The notes under the pieces were generated by a model. It worked only from the letters and a program-made list of their open reading frames with translations. It did not search any database and was not told the DNA's origin. 64,000 nucleotides of DNA from Rhodoferax sp. (GTDB taxonomy: Bacteria > Pseudomonadota > Gammaproteobacteria > Burkholderiales > Burkholderiaceae_C), in the NCBI GenBank assembly GCA_031291305.1, contig JARLJH010000048.1, positions 1 through 64,000 on the forward strand, given 5' to 3'. A program made the translations under genes and the position numbers. This document shows positions 8,038 to 17,229 of this stretch, one piece after another (positions within the stretch are counted from its first letter, which is position 1; every line of letters begins with the position of its first letter).

Positions 8038-9147
8038 ATGGAAAACGCTGCACCCCATAACCCGCCTGTGACATCAACAACTGCAGCCAATGGCACGGCA
8101 GTGGTTCAGCCACGCCTGACCAGCCTGTCGCATGGCGGAGGCTGTGGCTGCAAGATTGCGCCTGGGGTGTTGTCGAGCATCCTCAAAGGCACCAGTGCCA
8201 TGCCGATTCCGAAGGAATTGCTGGTGGGCATTGAAACTGCCGACGATGCGGCGGTCTATCAGCTCAATGACGAGCAGGCACTGATCGCCACCACCGACTT
8301 TTTCATGCCCATCGTGGATGATCCGTTTGACTTTGGCCGCATCGCCGCCACCAACGCCATCAGCGACGTGTACGCCATGGGTGGCACGCCCATCATGGCG
8401 CTGGCGCTAGTGGGCATGCCGATTTCTGTGTTGTCCGTGGAAACCATTGGCCAAATCCTGGAAGGCGGTGCCAGCGTCTGCCGCGCCGCAGGCATCCCGA
8501 TTGCAGGCGGCCACACCATTGACTCGGTGGAGCCGATTTACGGTTTGGTGGCGCTTGGCCTGGTGCACCCCAGTCGCGTCAAGAAGAACGCCAGCGCCAA
8601 GGTGGGCGACAAGCTGATTCTGGGTAAGCCGATTGGTGTGGGCATTTTGTCGGCGGCGTTGAAAAAGAGCCAGTTGGATATAGCCGGTTATGCGCAAATG
8701 ATAGCGGTGACGACCCAGCTCAACACGCCTGGGCCGGTGCTGTCGGCCTTGCCCGGCGTGCACGCCATGACAGATGTCACCGGCTTTGGTCTGGCCGGGC
8801 ACGCGCTGGAAATCGCGCGCGGCGCCAAGTGCACGGTGGAACTGGACTGGCAGCGCGTGCCGCTGCTGTCCGGCGTGCGTGAACTGGCACTGGCAGGAAA
8901 TGTCACCGGCGCTTCCGGGCGCAACTGGGCAGCGTATGGCGCAGAGGTGCAGTTGCCGGGCGACTTTGCCGCGGTTGATCAGGCGCTGTTGTCGGACCCG
9001 CAAACCAGTGGCGGTCTGCTGGTGAGCTGTGCCCCCGACGCGGTGGATGCCGTGCTGGCCGTGTTCCGGCAGATGAGCTTTGACGCCGCGTGTGTGGTGG
9101 GCGAGGTCACGCCCGCGACATCGGGTGCCAAACTGGTGCTGAATTAG
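8038..9147 (+). CDS. selD: Selenide, water dikinase
   Basis: 369 aa enzyme that makes selenophosphate from selenide and ATP for selenocysteine or 2-selenouridine. The glycine-rich loop HGGGCGCKIAPG carries the catalytic Cys36 (not selenocysteine) and Lys39, equivalent to Cys17 and Lys20 of E. coli SelD. The ATP-grasp-like AIRS fold is complete (DFFMPIVDDPFDFGRIAATNA, GGHTIDS, MTDVTGFGLAGHA). The N-terminus is about 20 residues longer than E. coli's and the ribosome-binding site is weak, so the start is approximate. The usual partner mnmH (selU) is not adjacent. Confidence 0.95.
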   Translation: MENAAPHNPPVTSTTAANGTAVVQPRLTSLSHGGGCGCKIAPGVLSSILKGTSAMPIPKELLVGIETADDAAVYQLNDEQALIATTDFFMPIVDDPFDFGRIAATNAISDVYAMGGTPIMALALVGMPISVLSVETIGQILEGGASVCRAAGIPIAGGHTIDSVEPIYGLVALGLVHPSRVKKNASAKVGDKLILGKPIGVGILSAALKKSQLDIAGYAQMIAVTTQLNTPGPVLSALPGVHAMTDVTGFGLAGHALEIARGAKCTVELDWQRVPLLSGVRELALAGNVTGASGRNWAAYGAEVQLPGDFAAVDQALLSDPQTSGGLLVSCAPDAVDAVLAVFRQMSFDAACVVGEVTPATSGAKLVLN

Positions 9148-9208
9148 CTCGCTTAAGGCGCGGTTTGGTCGTTGCTGACCGTGTCGCGTGGTGCGCCAAA
9201 AGAGGGCG

Positions 9209-11467
9209 CTACCGTGTCAGCGCCATGAACAGTCTGGGCAACTGTTCGGGTAGCCGGGCGATGTTGTCGATCACTGTGTACTGCTTGCCAAAAATGTCGC
9301 TCACGTAGGCATCGGCGCTGGCATCCAGATTGATGCAGTAGGTGAAGATGCCTTGGTTGTCCAGCTCGCGCACCGCCACTTTGGCGTCTTCAATCAGCAG
9401 TCGCTCGTCTTTGACATCTATGTCTGAGGGCTGGCCGTCGGTCAGCACCAGCAGCAGCTTTTTGTCAGCGGCCTGGGTGTCCAGCGTGCGGGCGGCATGG
9501 CGCATGGCCGCGCCCATACGGGTGCTGTAACCGGCCTGCATGGCCGCCAGACGCGCCTTGACGTCGTCACCCCAGCGCTCGCCAAAACCCTTGATATGAA
9601 AGTAGCGCACGTCGTGGCGGGTGTTGGAGTGAAACCCGGCAATCGCCAGAGGGTCGCCCAGTTGCTCAATCGCCCAGGCCAGCAACGACACGGCTTCCTG
9701 GCTGAGCTGCAGCACGGTCTGTTCCGAACCACGCGCTTTTTCGTTGAGCGATTCCGACAGATCCAGCAGCAGCGTGACGGCGATGCTGCGGCCGTCGGTG
9801 GTGTGGCTCATGTTGATGCGCGGGTCGGGCTGGCTGCCGCTCCTTAAGTCAATCAGTGAGCGGATCGCCACGTCCAGATCCAGTTCGCTGCCATCTTCCT
9901 GAAAGCGCACGCGCCGCTTGTCTTGCGGTTTGAGCACATCCAGCAGGCGCTTGAGACGTTTGGCCAGCGCGGCGTGTTTGGCCAGCAGAGCGTCAATATC
10001 GGCCGGGTTGCCGCTGGGGTGCAGGCGCTCGTAAAGGCTGACCCAGTCCGGTCGCACGGTCTGGCTGCTGTAATCCCACTCGGGGTAATGGCGCGGCGGC
10101 AGGCTCTGGATTTCCTGCGTTGGCGGCGTCTGGTCGGCGTTGTCGAAGCTGTCTTCGTCGTCTGAGAGTTCGTGAAAGCGCCACAGGTGGCGGTTGTCGT
10201 CACGGTAATCGACCTCGGTGTCTTTGAACCAGGTGTCGGGCAACTGGTCGCTCTGCATGCGGGTTTTGCCCAGATAGCTCAGCGCCAGTCCGGCGATCTC
10301 GGTGGTGTTGGACGCACCTTGTGCCAGCAGGGCGTGAAAGCGCTGTACCCAGTCGGCCAGCTGCGGGCTCTCAAAGCGTTTGGGCGGGTCCAGCAAGGCG
10401 CGTGACAGCATGGCAAGGCGGTGTCGCAGGCACGAATGCGTGAGCGGGTTGCACGCGCCATCCACCGGCGTGGGATGCAGCGCCGAATAGATGCGCCGCA
10501 TGCCGGGGTAGTCCCGCAGCGTCAGCCAATCCACGCGGGCGTCTTCAAAACACTCGATGGCCAGGCGTTGCGCCGGACTGAAGTTGTCAGCAAAGATCGG
10601 GGTACTCCAGCGGCGGTGCGCGGCCATGTGGGCCAGTGCGGCGCGGTAGCGGTCCATGCCGGAGATGCCAGCCCGGTCGTCATACACATCGGGCAGGCGC
10701 ATGCCGTAGGCGTCAAAGTACGGCATGGGCTGGCGCTGCACATCGAAGGTGGTGGAGTAGGGCACCAGCACATCGCCGTCCTGCCAGAGTGCTCGCAGGT
10801 ACAAGTCCAGCGCGCGCGTGTGGTCCATCAGCAGCGTGCCGTGGCGCTCACGCTGCAGCACGGCGCGGCTGTCGTTGGATGCCAAGCTGAAGAAATCGCG
10901 CTGTTGTTCGGGGTGATGGCTGTAGTTGCGGATGCCGTAGTTCACCCAGTTGCTCAAGCCCTGCAGACTCAGCACGCCGAGCAGCAGCGGTGCCTTGTCG
11001 AAGAACACCGCCAGGCTCGGGCTGGGGTAGGTTTTGTGGATGCCATGGATCGAGCCGCTGGTGCGCTCCAGCAGCAATAGGCACAGGTCCATGTAATGCT
11101 GCAGTTGGGCTGGCGTCGGCAGACGCCGCGCCACGGCCGCCAGGGTTTGCAAAAATGGCGCAATGGCTTTGCCGTTGGGCGACTTGTTGATGAGCCGCAC
11201 CGTGGTCATGATGGCGTTGAGCGCGTCTTCGCCCAGGCTTTGCACCACCTGCGGCCATTCCTGCAAAAAGATCAGCACCGGCTCCACACCACGGCCCATC
11301 CTGCCCAGAAACCGCGCCTGGGTCAGAAACTCTTCCAGAGCCTCTGGGCTGAGTTTGACATAGGCCTCGGCCATGCAGGCCTCAAACACATCGTCAATCT
11401 GGGCAAAGCCGCAGTCAAGCTGGCGGCGCCAGTCCTGCAGTTGCTCTGGGCTGAGATGGGCTGTCAT
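9209..11467 (-). CDS. cbbO: RuBisCO activase subunit CbbO (von Willebrand A protein)
   Basis: 752 aa. It is the adaptor half of the CbbQO-type RuBisCO activase: CbbO docks on RuBisCO while the CbbQ hexamer supplies ATPase force. The N-terminal ~500 residues are the helical CbbO-specific region. The C-terminal ~200 are a vWA domain with a MIDAS signature (LLDLSES, then the GYSTRMGAAMRHA loop and LVLTDGQPSD). The length fits the CbbO/NorD family. It follows cbbQ by about 55 nt and lies downstream of form II RuBisCO, which makes CbbO rather than NorD the right call. Confidence 0.93.
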   Translation of the reverse strand: MTAHLSPEQLQDWRRQLDCGFAQIDDVFEACMAEAYVKLSPEALEEFLTQARFLGRMGRGVEPVLIFLQEWPQVVQSLGEDALNAIMTTVRLINKSPNGKAIAPFLQTLAAVARRLPTPAQLQHYMDLCLLLLERTSGSIHGIHKTYPSPSLAVFFDKAPLLLGVLSLQGLSNWVNYGIRNYSHHPEQQRDFFSLASNDSRAVLQRERHGTLLMDHTRALDLYLRALWQDGDVLVPYSTTFDVQRQPMPYFDAYGMRLPDVYDDRAGISGMDRYRAALAHMAAHRRWSTPIFADNFSPAQRLAIECFEDARVDWLTLRDYPGMRRIYSALHPTPVDGACNPLTHSCLRHRLAMLSRALLDPPKRFESPQLADWVQRFHALLAQGASNTTEIAGLALSYLGKTRMQSDQLPDTWFKDTEVDYRDDNRHLWRFHELSDDEDSFDNADQTPPTQEIQSLPPRHYPEWDYSSQTVRPDWVSLYERLHPSGNPADIDALLAKHAALAKRLKRLLDVLKPQDKRRVRFQEDGSELDLDVAIRSLIDLRSGSQPDPRINMSHTTDGRSIAVTLLLDLSESLNEKARGSEQTVLQLSQEAVSLLAWAIEQLGDPLAIAGFHSNTRHDVRYFHIKGFGERWGDDVKARLAAMQAGYSTRMGAAMRHAARTLDTQAADKKLLLVLTDGQPSDIDVKDERLLIEDAKVAVRELDNQGIFTYCINLDASADAYVSDIFGKQYTVIDNIARLPEQLPRLFMALTR

Positions 11468-11521
11468 GGCGCTGTTGCCGTGCTGTCGTTGCGGGACGGT
11501 CCTGCAACTGGGGCCGCGAGC

Positions 11522-12328
11522 CTAACCAAATACAGCGTCCACTGCATGGTCGAGCGTGGCGCGGATGTCGGCGTCGTCGGTGATGGGGCGCACCAGCGCC
11601 ATGCGGCAGGCGTCCAGCGGATCGACCTCTGCTTTGATCAGCGTGGCCGCGTACACCAGCAGGCGGGTGGAAATGCCTTCGTCCAGACCATGCCCTTTCA
11701 GCGCCCGCGCGGTTGCGCCAATTTTGACCAGCCGCACGGCATCGGTCATATTGACGCCGGTCTCGGTGGCGATGATGTTTGCTTCCAATTCTGCAGCAGG
11801 GTAGTCAAAGTCGAAGCCGACAAAGCGCTGTTTGGTGCTTTGTTTCAGGTCTTTCATCAGGCTCTGGTAGCCGGGGTTGTAGGAGATGACCAACTGGAAA
11901 TCCGGGTGCGCGTGGATCAGCTCGCCCTTTTTGTCGAGTGGCAACTGGCGTCGGTGGTCGGTGAGCGGGTGGATGACCACGGTGGTGTCTTGACGGGCTT
12001 CCACAATTTCGTCCAGGTAACAAATCGCGCCAATGCGTGCGGCGGTGGCCAGCGGCCCGTCGAGCCAGCGTGTGCCATTGGCTTCCAGCAGGTAGCGACC
12101 CACCAGATCAGAGGCGGTCATGTCCTCGTTGCAGGCCACGGTGATCAGCGGCTTGCACAGTTTGAAGGCCATGTATTCAATAAATCGCGATTTGCCACAG
12201 CCGGTGGGGCCTTTGACCATCACTGGCAGGCGGGCGTTGTACGCAGCTTCGTAGAGTGCGACTTCGTTGGATTGCTGCTGGTAGAAAGGCTCTTGGGTGA
12301 TGCTGTATTGCTGTGCCAGAGTTGTCAT
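11522..12328 (-). CDS. cbbQ: RuBisCO activase AAA+ ATPase CbbQ
   Basis: 268 aa MoxR-type AAA+ ATPase, the motor of the CbbQO activase that removes inhibitory sugar phosphates from RuBisCO. Walker A is [11 protein letters not shown] and Walker B is ICYLDEI; the family stretch [19 protein letters not shown] lies between them. The start chosen has an AGGA 7 nt upstream; an ATG seven codons earlier is the alternative. It is separated from cbbM by about 500 nt of non-coding DNA, so it may have its own promoter or an mRNA-processing site. Confidence 0.94.
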   Translation of the reverse strand: MTTLAQQYSITQEPFYQQQSNEVALYEAAYNARLPVMVKGPTGCGKSRFIEYMAFKLCKPLITVACNEDMTASDLVGRYLLEANGTRWLDGPLATAARIGAICYLDEIVEARQDTTVVIHPLTDHRRQLPLDKKGELIHAHPDFQLVISYNPGYQSLMKDLKQSTKQRFVGFDFDYPAAELEANIIATETGVNMTDAVRLVKIGATARALKGHGLDEGISTRLLVYAATLIKAEVDPLDACRMALVRPITDDADIRATLDHAVDAVFG

Positions 12329-12829
12329 GGTGCTTTCCTGTGGGGGCATGTTGGAAGACAGAGTGCAGGGATGGTAGTTTGAGGTGCGCCTCTGTTGTGC
12401 CTCACAGCTTTAATGGATGTGACCCGCAGCGCACATTGGGTATCCGACTCCGCGGATGTCCCCCGGTTCGGGCCTGGCCCGAACCTCCTCCTTTATTTGG
12501 CAAAACCCCAAGTCCACGCTGCGTCAGACACCCAACGCACGCTGCTAGGCGGTGAGGTTTGCCTGTCTTAACTGAGTACCAAAGACGCCTCGGGCATGTT
12601 GTGATGGGGTGTCCTGCAAAGCGAAGTCAAGGAGGAGAAAGTGGCCGCAGGCCGCTTTCGGGGGACATGAGCGGCGCAGGGCACCCTGTCGCAACATGCC
12701 TTCCACAAAAATTTGAACAGGGCAGTCTGTCGCGACGGACCACCCCACACAAGCAGCCAAGCGGCTCACCGAAACGATCACCTCAGACCCTGAATTCAAT
12801 CGGCAACCTTGCGCTGCACAGTCCGGTGC
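12329..12829. other. Long non-coding gap between cbbM and cbbQ with a 9-bp perfect dyad
   Basis: No open frame here has a recognisable product or good start signals. The main feature is GGTTCGGGC-CTG-GCCCGAACC at 12465-12485, a perfect hairpin without a T-run. In the cbbM-to-cbbQ transcript it could stabilise upstream RNA or attenuate read-through, which would keep RuBisCO above its activase. This function is inferred. Confidence 0.5.
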
Positions 12830-14209
12830 TTACTTATGCACACCCAGCTTCTCACGCCAGCCCGGAAACAGCTTGTCAGCATCGCCCGGGAACGACTCGA
12901 ACGCACGGGCAAATTCCTTGTGCTCCTTGGCGAACTCGATTGGATCGGCACCTGACTTCCAGCACTCGTAAGACTGGCGCAACGACACCGCACCGGCTGC
13001 CGGAGAGTCGATATGACCATAAGCGCCACCGCCAGCGGTGTTGATCACATTGCCGTGCCCCAGATTCTTGAAGAAGCCGGGCAGGCGCAACGCGTTCATA
13101 CCGCCCGAGATGATCGGGGTGGTCGGCTTCATGCCATACCATTTCTGGAAGTACACCGGGCCCTGGCATTCGTCTCGCTCAATCATGTAGGCAATGCCGC
13201 GGTCGTCGCCTTCGCCTTCCATCTTGCCGTAGCCCATGGTGCCAACGTGGATGCCCGACGCCCCTTGCAGGCGACTCATCTTGGCCAGCACAAACGCGGT
13301 GTAGCCGCGCTTGGCACTGGGGGAAGTGATCATGCCGTGACCGGCGCGGTGGTAGTGCAGGTATTGGCTGGGGTACTGACGGCGTGCGGTGGTAATCATG
13401 CCGGGGCCGCCGACAAAGCCGTCCACCAGAAACGCCAGCTTGTCGGCGTCCGGACCAAAGGTTTCCAGTGCAAAGTCGGCACGGGCGCACATTTCGTAAT
13501 GGTCGTCGGCGGTGATGTTCATCGAGAACAGCTTGGCCTGGCCGGTTTCGTCCTGGGCGCGCTTGAGCGAGTCATACACCAGCGGCAGCACCTTCTTGAT
13601 CGGGGCGAACACCTGGTTGCCTTGCGGTTCGTCGTTTTTGATGAAGTCGCCACCCAGCCAGAACTGGTATGCCGCCTGGGCAAATGGCTCGGGGCGCAGG
13701 CCGAGTTTGGGCTTGATGATGGTGCCGGCAATGTAGCCGCCGTCCTTGACCGGGCGACCCAGGATGCGCCACAGGTCAGAGATATCCTTGGCTGGGCCGT
13801 CAAACATCTGGATGACGCGCTCGGGCATGTAAAAGTCGATCATCTTGGCGTGTTTGATGTCGCCCATGCCCTGGTTGTTGCCGATGACCAGCGTCAGGAA
13901 AGACACCAGCATGAAGCGGCCATCGGTCACATTGCGGTCGAACAGGTCAAGTGGGTACGCAATGCGCATGTCCTCAGTGGCTTCGTCGATGTAGTACACC
14001 AAGGCGTCCACGCCACGGGTGAAATCATCGGTGGTGCTCACTTCAACGTTGGTGCCGGTGGAGGATTCGGCAGCAAAGTGGGCAGCCGCTTCCAGATAGC
14101 CGTGGCCAGGTTTGGGAGCCATCTTGTACGCCACCAGAATGTGCTTGCCTGCGGCAATGAGCTCTTCTTCTTTGAGGCTCAGGTCGGCGTAACGGTTCGA
14201 TTGATCCAT
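12830..14209 (-). CDS. cbbM: Ribulose-bisphosphate carboxylase, form II large subunit
   Basis: 459 aa, the size of form II enzymes. It aligns from memory without gaps to Rhodospirillum rubrum CbbM over the catalytic core. The catalytic lysine is in [10 protein letters not shown] (Lys166) and the carbamylated lysine with the Mg ligands is in [10 protein letters not shown] (Lys191, Asp193, Glu194). Loop 6 reads [11 protein letters not shown]. It fixes CO2 onto ribulose 1,5-bisphosphate. AGGAGA lies 5 nt before the chosen ATG ([10 protein letters not shown]). No small subunit is present, as expected for form II. The low CO2/O2 specificity of this form suggests high-CO2 or low-O2 habitats. Confidence 0.98.
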   Translation of the reverse strand: MDQSNRYADLSLKEEELIAAGKHILVAYKMAPKPGHGYLEAAAHFAAESSTGTNVEVSTTDDFTRGVDALVYYIDEATEDMRIAYPLDLFDRNVTDGRFMLVSFLTLVIGNNQGMGDIKHAKMIDFYMPERVIQMFDGPAKDISDLWRILGRPVKDGGYIAGTIIKPKLGLRPEPFAQAAYQFWLGGDFIKNDEPQGNQVFAPIKKVLPLVYDSLKRAQDETGQAKLFSMNITADDHYEMCARADFALETFGPDADKLAFLVDGFVGGPGMITTARRQYPSQYLHYHRAGHGMITSPSAKRGYTAFVLAKMSRLQGASGIHVGTMGYGKMEGEGDDRGIAYMIERDECQGPVYFQKWYGMKPTTPIISGGMNALRLPGFFKNLGHGNVINTAGGGAYGHIDSPAAGAVSLRQSYECWKSGADPIEFAKEHKEFARAFESFPGDADKLFPGWREKLGVHK

Positions 14210-14496
14210 GCATATCTCCTGTTGAGTTAGATTTGGCTGCTGATGAGCTGGACTATAGACACGGTTATTCATCATGAAAATTCAAATTAATTACCAATCG
14301 AATCAGGATTTTCTGATGAGTTGAGGTGAGCGGAGGGCAAGAGCGGACTTGCCCCACAGTCCCGGGGGTCATGCGTCTCACGCGTTGAAAGTGATTTCAC
14401 TTGAAGGCAAGACTGCGGTGATGACAGCGAAAAGCAAGTAAATTCAAAGACAATGCAAGCGTCTTGAACCTGATTGCAGTCTCAAAGGAGTCATGT
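14210..14496. other. cbbM promoter region and leader of the ParA-like gene
   Basis: AT-rich divergent region with no gene seen. It contains the putative CbbR half-site described separately and a strong AAAGGAG ribosome-binding site for the ParA-like gene. Confidence 0.5.
14265..14277. promoter_or_regulatory. Candidate CbbR half-site upstream of cbbM
   Basis: TTA-N7-TGA fits the TNA-N7-TNA pattern described for CbbR. It lies about 55 nt before the cbbM start in an AT-rich stretch. The same TTA-N7-TGA is found before the cbb operon. The pattern is degenerate, so chance matches are expected. Confidence 0.35.
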
Positions 14497-15264
14497 ATGC
14501 CTATTGTTGTGTTCAACCAAAAAGGGGGCGTTGGCAAGTCCACCATTACCTGCAACCTGGCCGCCATCAGTGCTAGCAAGGGCTTGCGCACTCTGGTGAT
14601 TGATTTGGACCCGCAAGGCAACTCCACCAGCTACCTGCTGGGGCAGCTTGTTACCGAAGATGTGCCTACTGTCGCTGATTTCTTTGAGCACACCCTGAGC
14701 TACAGCTTCAAGAGCAAGCCGCCCACGGATTTCATCCTCGAAACCCCTTTTGAGAATCTGGAGTTGATGGCGTCCAGGCCGGCGCTCAACGAGTTGCAGG
14801 TGAAGCTTGAATCGCGACAAAAAATCTACAAGCTGCGCGAGGCCCTGCAGCAGTTGGTTGAAAACTACGACCGCATTTACATCGACACCGCTCCAGCTCT
14901 GAACTTCTACACCCGTGCCGCCCTGATTGGCGCGGCGGGCTGCCTGATTCCTTTCGACTGCGACAGTTTCTCGCGTCAGGCGCTCTACACCCTGCTGGAA
15001 AACGTGCAGGAAATCCGTGCCGACCACAACCCGGACTTGCAGGTGGAGGGCATCGTGGTCAACCAGTTTCAGCCGCGCGCCAACTTGCCACAGCGCATGG
15101 TGGCCGAGTTGATTGAAGAAGGCCTGCCGGTGCTGCAGCCGTATCTGCCCTCATCGGTGAGGATTCGCGAGTCGCACGAGCAGTCTCTGCCCATGATCTA
15201 CCTCGACCCCAGCCACAAGATCACGCTGGCGTTGGTGGAGCTGCATGATGGGTTGCGGACCTAG
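14497..15264 (+). CDS. ParA-like ATPase, orphan
   Basis: 255 aa ParA/MinD-family ATPase with the deviant Walker A FNQKGGVGKST at the extreme N-terminus, Walker A' LVIDLDPQGNST and Walker B YIDTAPAL. There is no N-terminal DNA-binding domain, so it is a small soluble type. AAAGGAG lies 6 nt before the chosen ATG. No ParB, parS or replication genes are nearby. It sits between cbbM and cbbR, which recalls McdA, the ParA-like ATPase that positions carboxysomes, but no carboxysome genes are present and the RuBisCO is form II. The role is unknown. Confidence 0.85.
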   Translation: MPIVVFNQKGGVGKSTITCNLAAISASKGLRTLVIDLDPQGNSTSYLLGQLVTEDVPTVADFFEHTLSYSFKSKPPTDFILETPFENLELMASRPALNELQVKLESRQKIYKLREALQQLVENYDRIYIDTAPALNFYTRAALIGAAGCLIPFDCDSFSRQALYTLLENVQEIRADHNPDLQVEGIVVNQFQPRANLPQRMVAELIEEGLPVLQPYLPSSVRIRESHEQSLPMIYLDPSHKITLALVELHDGLRT

Positions 15265-15481
15265 ATCCAGGTTGGCGCGTGGATTTATCCACTTTGCCGG
15301 GTTGTATGGCCGTAGGCCATGTCAGATTTGAAGCCATGCGAATCCGCGGTTGAGTATGCCAGTTTCACCAATAACAATAGCGCATTGTCCTTGTTGTGTA
15401 AGGGATAGAAGGTATTTTGTTTAGTGAAATTATCCATGCGTTGTCGCTCAGCCATCAGGCGCGACCAACGCTGGTCAAGCC

Positions 15482-15676
15482 TTACACCTGCCGAGCCCAA
15501 GGCCCCAAGGTGAGTTGCTCAATCTTGCGCAGTTCTTGCGCAAACCGGGCGGATTTGAGTAAAGAGTGCTCGACGAATCCAAGCCGCACGGCTTGGGCGT
15601 AGTTGAATCGGGCTAAGTCAAACGGCAAGCCAAGGAGGAGACTTGCGGTCTGACCAAAGTTTGTCATGAGGGACAT
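15482..15676 (-). CDS. Small hypothetical protein next to cbbR
   Basis: 64 aa. I do not recognise it. A near-ideal GGAGGA lies about 7 nt before the ATG, the best evidence that it is translated. The protein looks amphipathic and helical (FGQTASLLLGLPFDLARFNYAQAV) and ends in a basic/aromatic tail. It follows the 92-aa gene by about 100 nt in the same direction, so they are probably co-transcribed. The remaining 200 nt toward the ParA-like gene show nothing clear. Confidence 0.6.
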   Translation of the reverse strand: MSLMTNFGQTASLLLGLPFDLARFNYAQAVRLGFVEHSLLKSARFAQELRKIEQLTLGPWARQV

Positions 15677-15775
15677 GGTGTGTCCTCCAAAAAAATCTCA
15701 GGTTCAGATCGGGGGTGGCCCGCTTTCCTGATGTGAAAATGGATATTTGTCTGCCACGGTCACGTGGCACAACAC

Positions 15776-16054
15776 TTATGCCTTGGCGGCGGCTTCCATC
15801 TCGTGACGGGTGGCGGCTGCGTAAAGATCCTGAGCGTAGCGTGGGTCGGCACGGTAGAGACTGTCAGCGTAGGCGCGCAGCTTGTCAGCTTCTTGACGCG
15901 CGGTTTCTTTAGGGCAAGGTTCCCGGCGTTGAGTGGTGGTTGCCCAGAGGGCGCTAACGAGGCGGCGGGTTGCCAGAGCGAGTTCGCGCAGCGCGAATGA
16001 AACGTTTTGGGCCTCTTGAGCCAACGTTGGGTGCTGCAGTGTGGTGTCTGTCAT
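15776..16054 (-). CDS. Small helical hypothetical protein upstream of cbbR's neighbour
   Basis: 92 aa, probably all helical, with an Ala/Arg/Glu-rich composition (AQEAQNVSFALRELALATRRL, then RQEADKLRAYADSLYRADPRY). GGAGGA lies 7 nt before the chosen ATG. No family is recognised. Its promoter region holds two short perfect dyads (16096-16149). It is the first gene of a likely two-gene operon between the ParA-like gene and cbbR. A link to CO2 fixation is inferred from position only. Confidence 0.65.
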   Translation of the reverse strand: MTDTTLQHPTLAQEAQNVSFALRELALATRRLVSALWATTTQRREPCPKETARQEADKLRAYADSLYRADPRYAQDLYAAATRHEMEAAAKA

Positions 16055-16095
16055 GATGGGTTCCTCCAGAAACAAACTATGTTGCAGTGCAGTAT

Positions 16096-16149
16096 AGGGT
16101 AAACCCTAATAACCATTGGGCTGACTTGGGTACGTTCCGGTTACGTACC
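16096..16149. promoter_or_regulatory. Two dyads upstream of the 92-aa gene
   Basis: AGGGT-AA-ACCCT (16096-16107) and GGTACGT-TCCGGTT-ACGTACC (16129-16149) are both perfect inverted repeats in the 125-nt gap between cbbR's end and the small gene. They look like operators for a dimeric regulator; no regulator can be assigned. Confidence 0.5.
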
Positions 16150-16179
16150 GATGAGTACTCAAATGGCATTGCTCATTCA

Positions 16180-17091
16180 CTAACTCCAGGTATCCATCAA
16201 TGCCCCGCCTTGCTCGATCAAAAAGTCTTTGAAAGCCCTGGCTGCTGGTGAGAGCTTCTTGTTGCGCAGATGTGTCACATACCAGTGATTGATCTGCGGC
16301 AGGCCTTGCACATCCAGCTGCGCGATGTGCCCGCTGGCCAGCTCATGGCGCATGGTGCGTTTGGACAGAAAGCTCAGACCCATGCCCGCCATGACTGCCT
16401 GTTTGATGGTTTCGTTGCTGGGCAGGCCCATCACAATCTTCAAGGGGGTCTGATTCTCATCAAACAGGCGTTGCATGGCAGCGCGGGTGCCTGAGCCGTC
16501 TTCTCGCACCACAAAACTGTAATCAGCCAGCGTGCTGAAGGGCAGGTTTTTACGCCTGGCCAGCGGGTGGTCCGGCGCTGACACCATGACCAGTGGGTTG
16601 GTGGCAAACACCGTCGCTTCGCAGTCGATATGGCTCGGCGACCGGCCCATCACCACCAGATCGGCTTCGCTGCGCGCCAGCATGCCAAGAATGTTTTCGC
16701 GGTTGTCAATATTGAGTTGCACGTCAATGCCGGGAAACAATTTGTTAAAGCGCACCAGCAGCATGGGAATGAAATACTTGGAGGTCGTTACCACGGCCAG
16801 ATCGATGCGGCCCTTTTTCAGGCCGACGTGATCGGCCATCAGGGCTTCCAGATCCTTGAACTGCCCCATGGCATTGGTGGCGTAGGTCAAAAAGGCCTCA
16901 CCTGCGGCTGTGAGTTGAATATTTCGGCCCAATGGTTCCACCAAGGGCACGCCAAACGCCTCTTCAAGTTGGCGAATTTGCATCGACACTGCAGGCTGCG
17001 TCACGAACAGCCGTTCGGCTGCTTTGGACACGGATCGCTGGCGCGCCACTTCCATGAAGGTTTGAACCTGCTTGAGGGTGTAGGGTCGCAT
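16180..17091 (-). CDS. cbbR: LysR-type regulator of CO2 fixation, CbbR
   Basis: 303 aa LysR family activator. The N-terminal winged helix-turn-helix (TLKQVQTFMEVARQRSVSKA, then AAERLFVTQPAVSMQIRQLE) is followed by a periplasmic-binding-like effector domain (about 90-300). It is divergent from the cbbY-fba operon, the classic CbbR position, and would activate it in response to metabolites. A GGAG lies 6 nt before the chosen ATG (MRPYTLKQ); earlier ATGs overlap an 8-bp dyad. It probably also controls cbbM. Confidence 0.92.
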   Translation of the reverse strand: MRPYTLKQVQTFMEVARQRSVSKAAERLFVTQPAVSMQIRQLEEAFGVPLVEPLGRNIQLTAAGEAFLTYATNAMGQFKDLEALMADHVGLKKGRIDLAVVTTSKYFIPMLLVRFNKLFPGIDVQLNIDNRENILGMLARSEADLVVMGRSPSHIDCEATVFATNPLVMVSAPDHPLARRKNLPFSTLADYSFVVREDGSGTRAAMQRLFDENQTPLKIVMGLPSNETIKQAVMAGMGLSFLSKRTMRHELASGHIAQLDVQGLPQINHWYVTHLRNKKLSPAARAFKDFLIEQGGALMDTWS

Positions 17092-17109
17092 CGGTGTCTC
17101 CATTCGTTT

Positions 17110-17127
17110 CATCAGCTGAAGCTGATG
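17110..17127. promoter_or_regulatory. Dyad in the cbbR/cbbY intergenic region
   Basis: CATCAGCT-GA-AGCTGATG, a perfect 8-bp inverted repeat just upstream of the chosen cbbR start. It may serve in autoregulation; unproven. Confidence 0.4.
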
Positions 17128-17146
17128 ACTTTTGAAAAAAACGTGA

Positions 17147-17159
17147 TTAGAGTTTATGA
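17147..17159. promoter_or_regulatory. Candidate CbbR half-site for the cbb operon
   Basis: TTA-N7-TGA, identical in pattern to the site before cbbM, about 70 nt before cbbY and 55 nt before cbbR. A GTTTA ... TAAAC pair brackets the following 20 nt. Confidence 0.4.
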
Positions 17160-17229
17160 GTCAAGGCGATTAAAGTAAACCCATACCGAATTTTCCGGCA
17201 CCCAAACGCTCAGCAAAGGACCTCATTCC

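Noticed and set aside
14497-15264. Plasmid or chromosome partition locus
   Set aside because: No ParB gene, no parS-like repeats and no replication genes are adjacent.
15285-15500. A 71-codon minus-strand frame after the ParA-like gene
   Set aside because: No ribosome-binding site, no recognisable sequence, and it overlaps the better-supported 64-aa gene.
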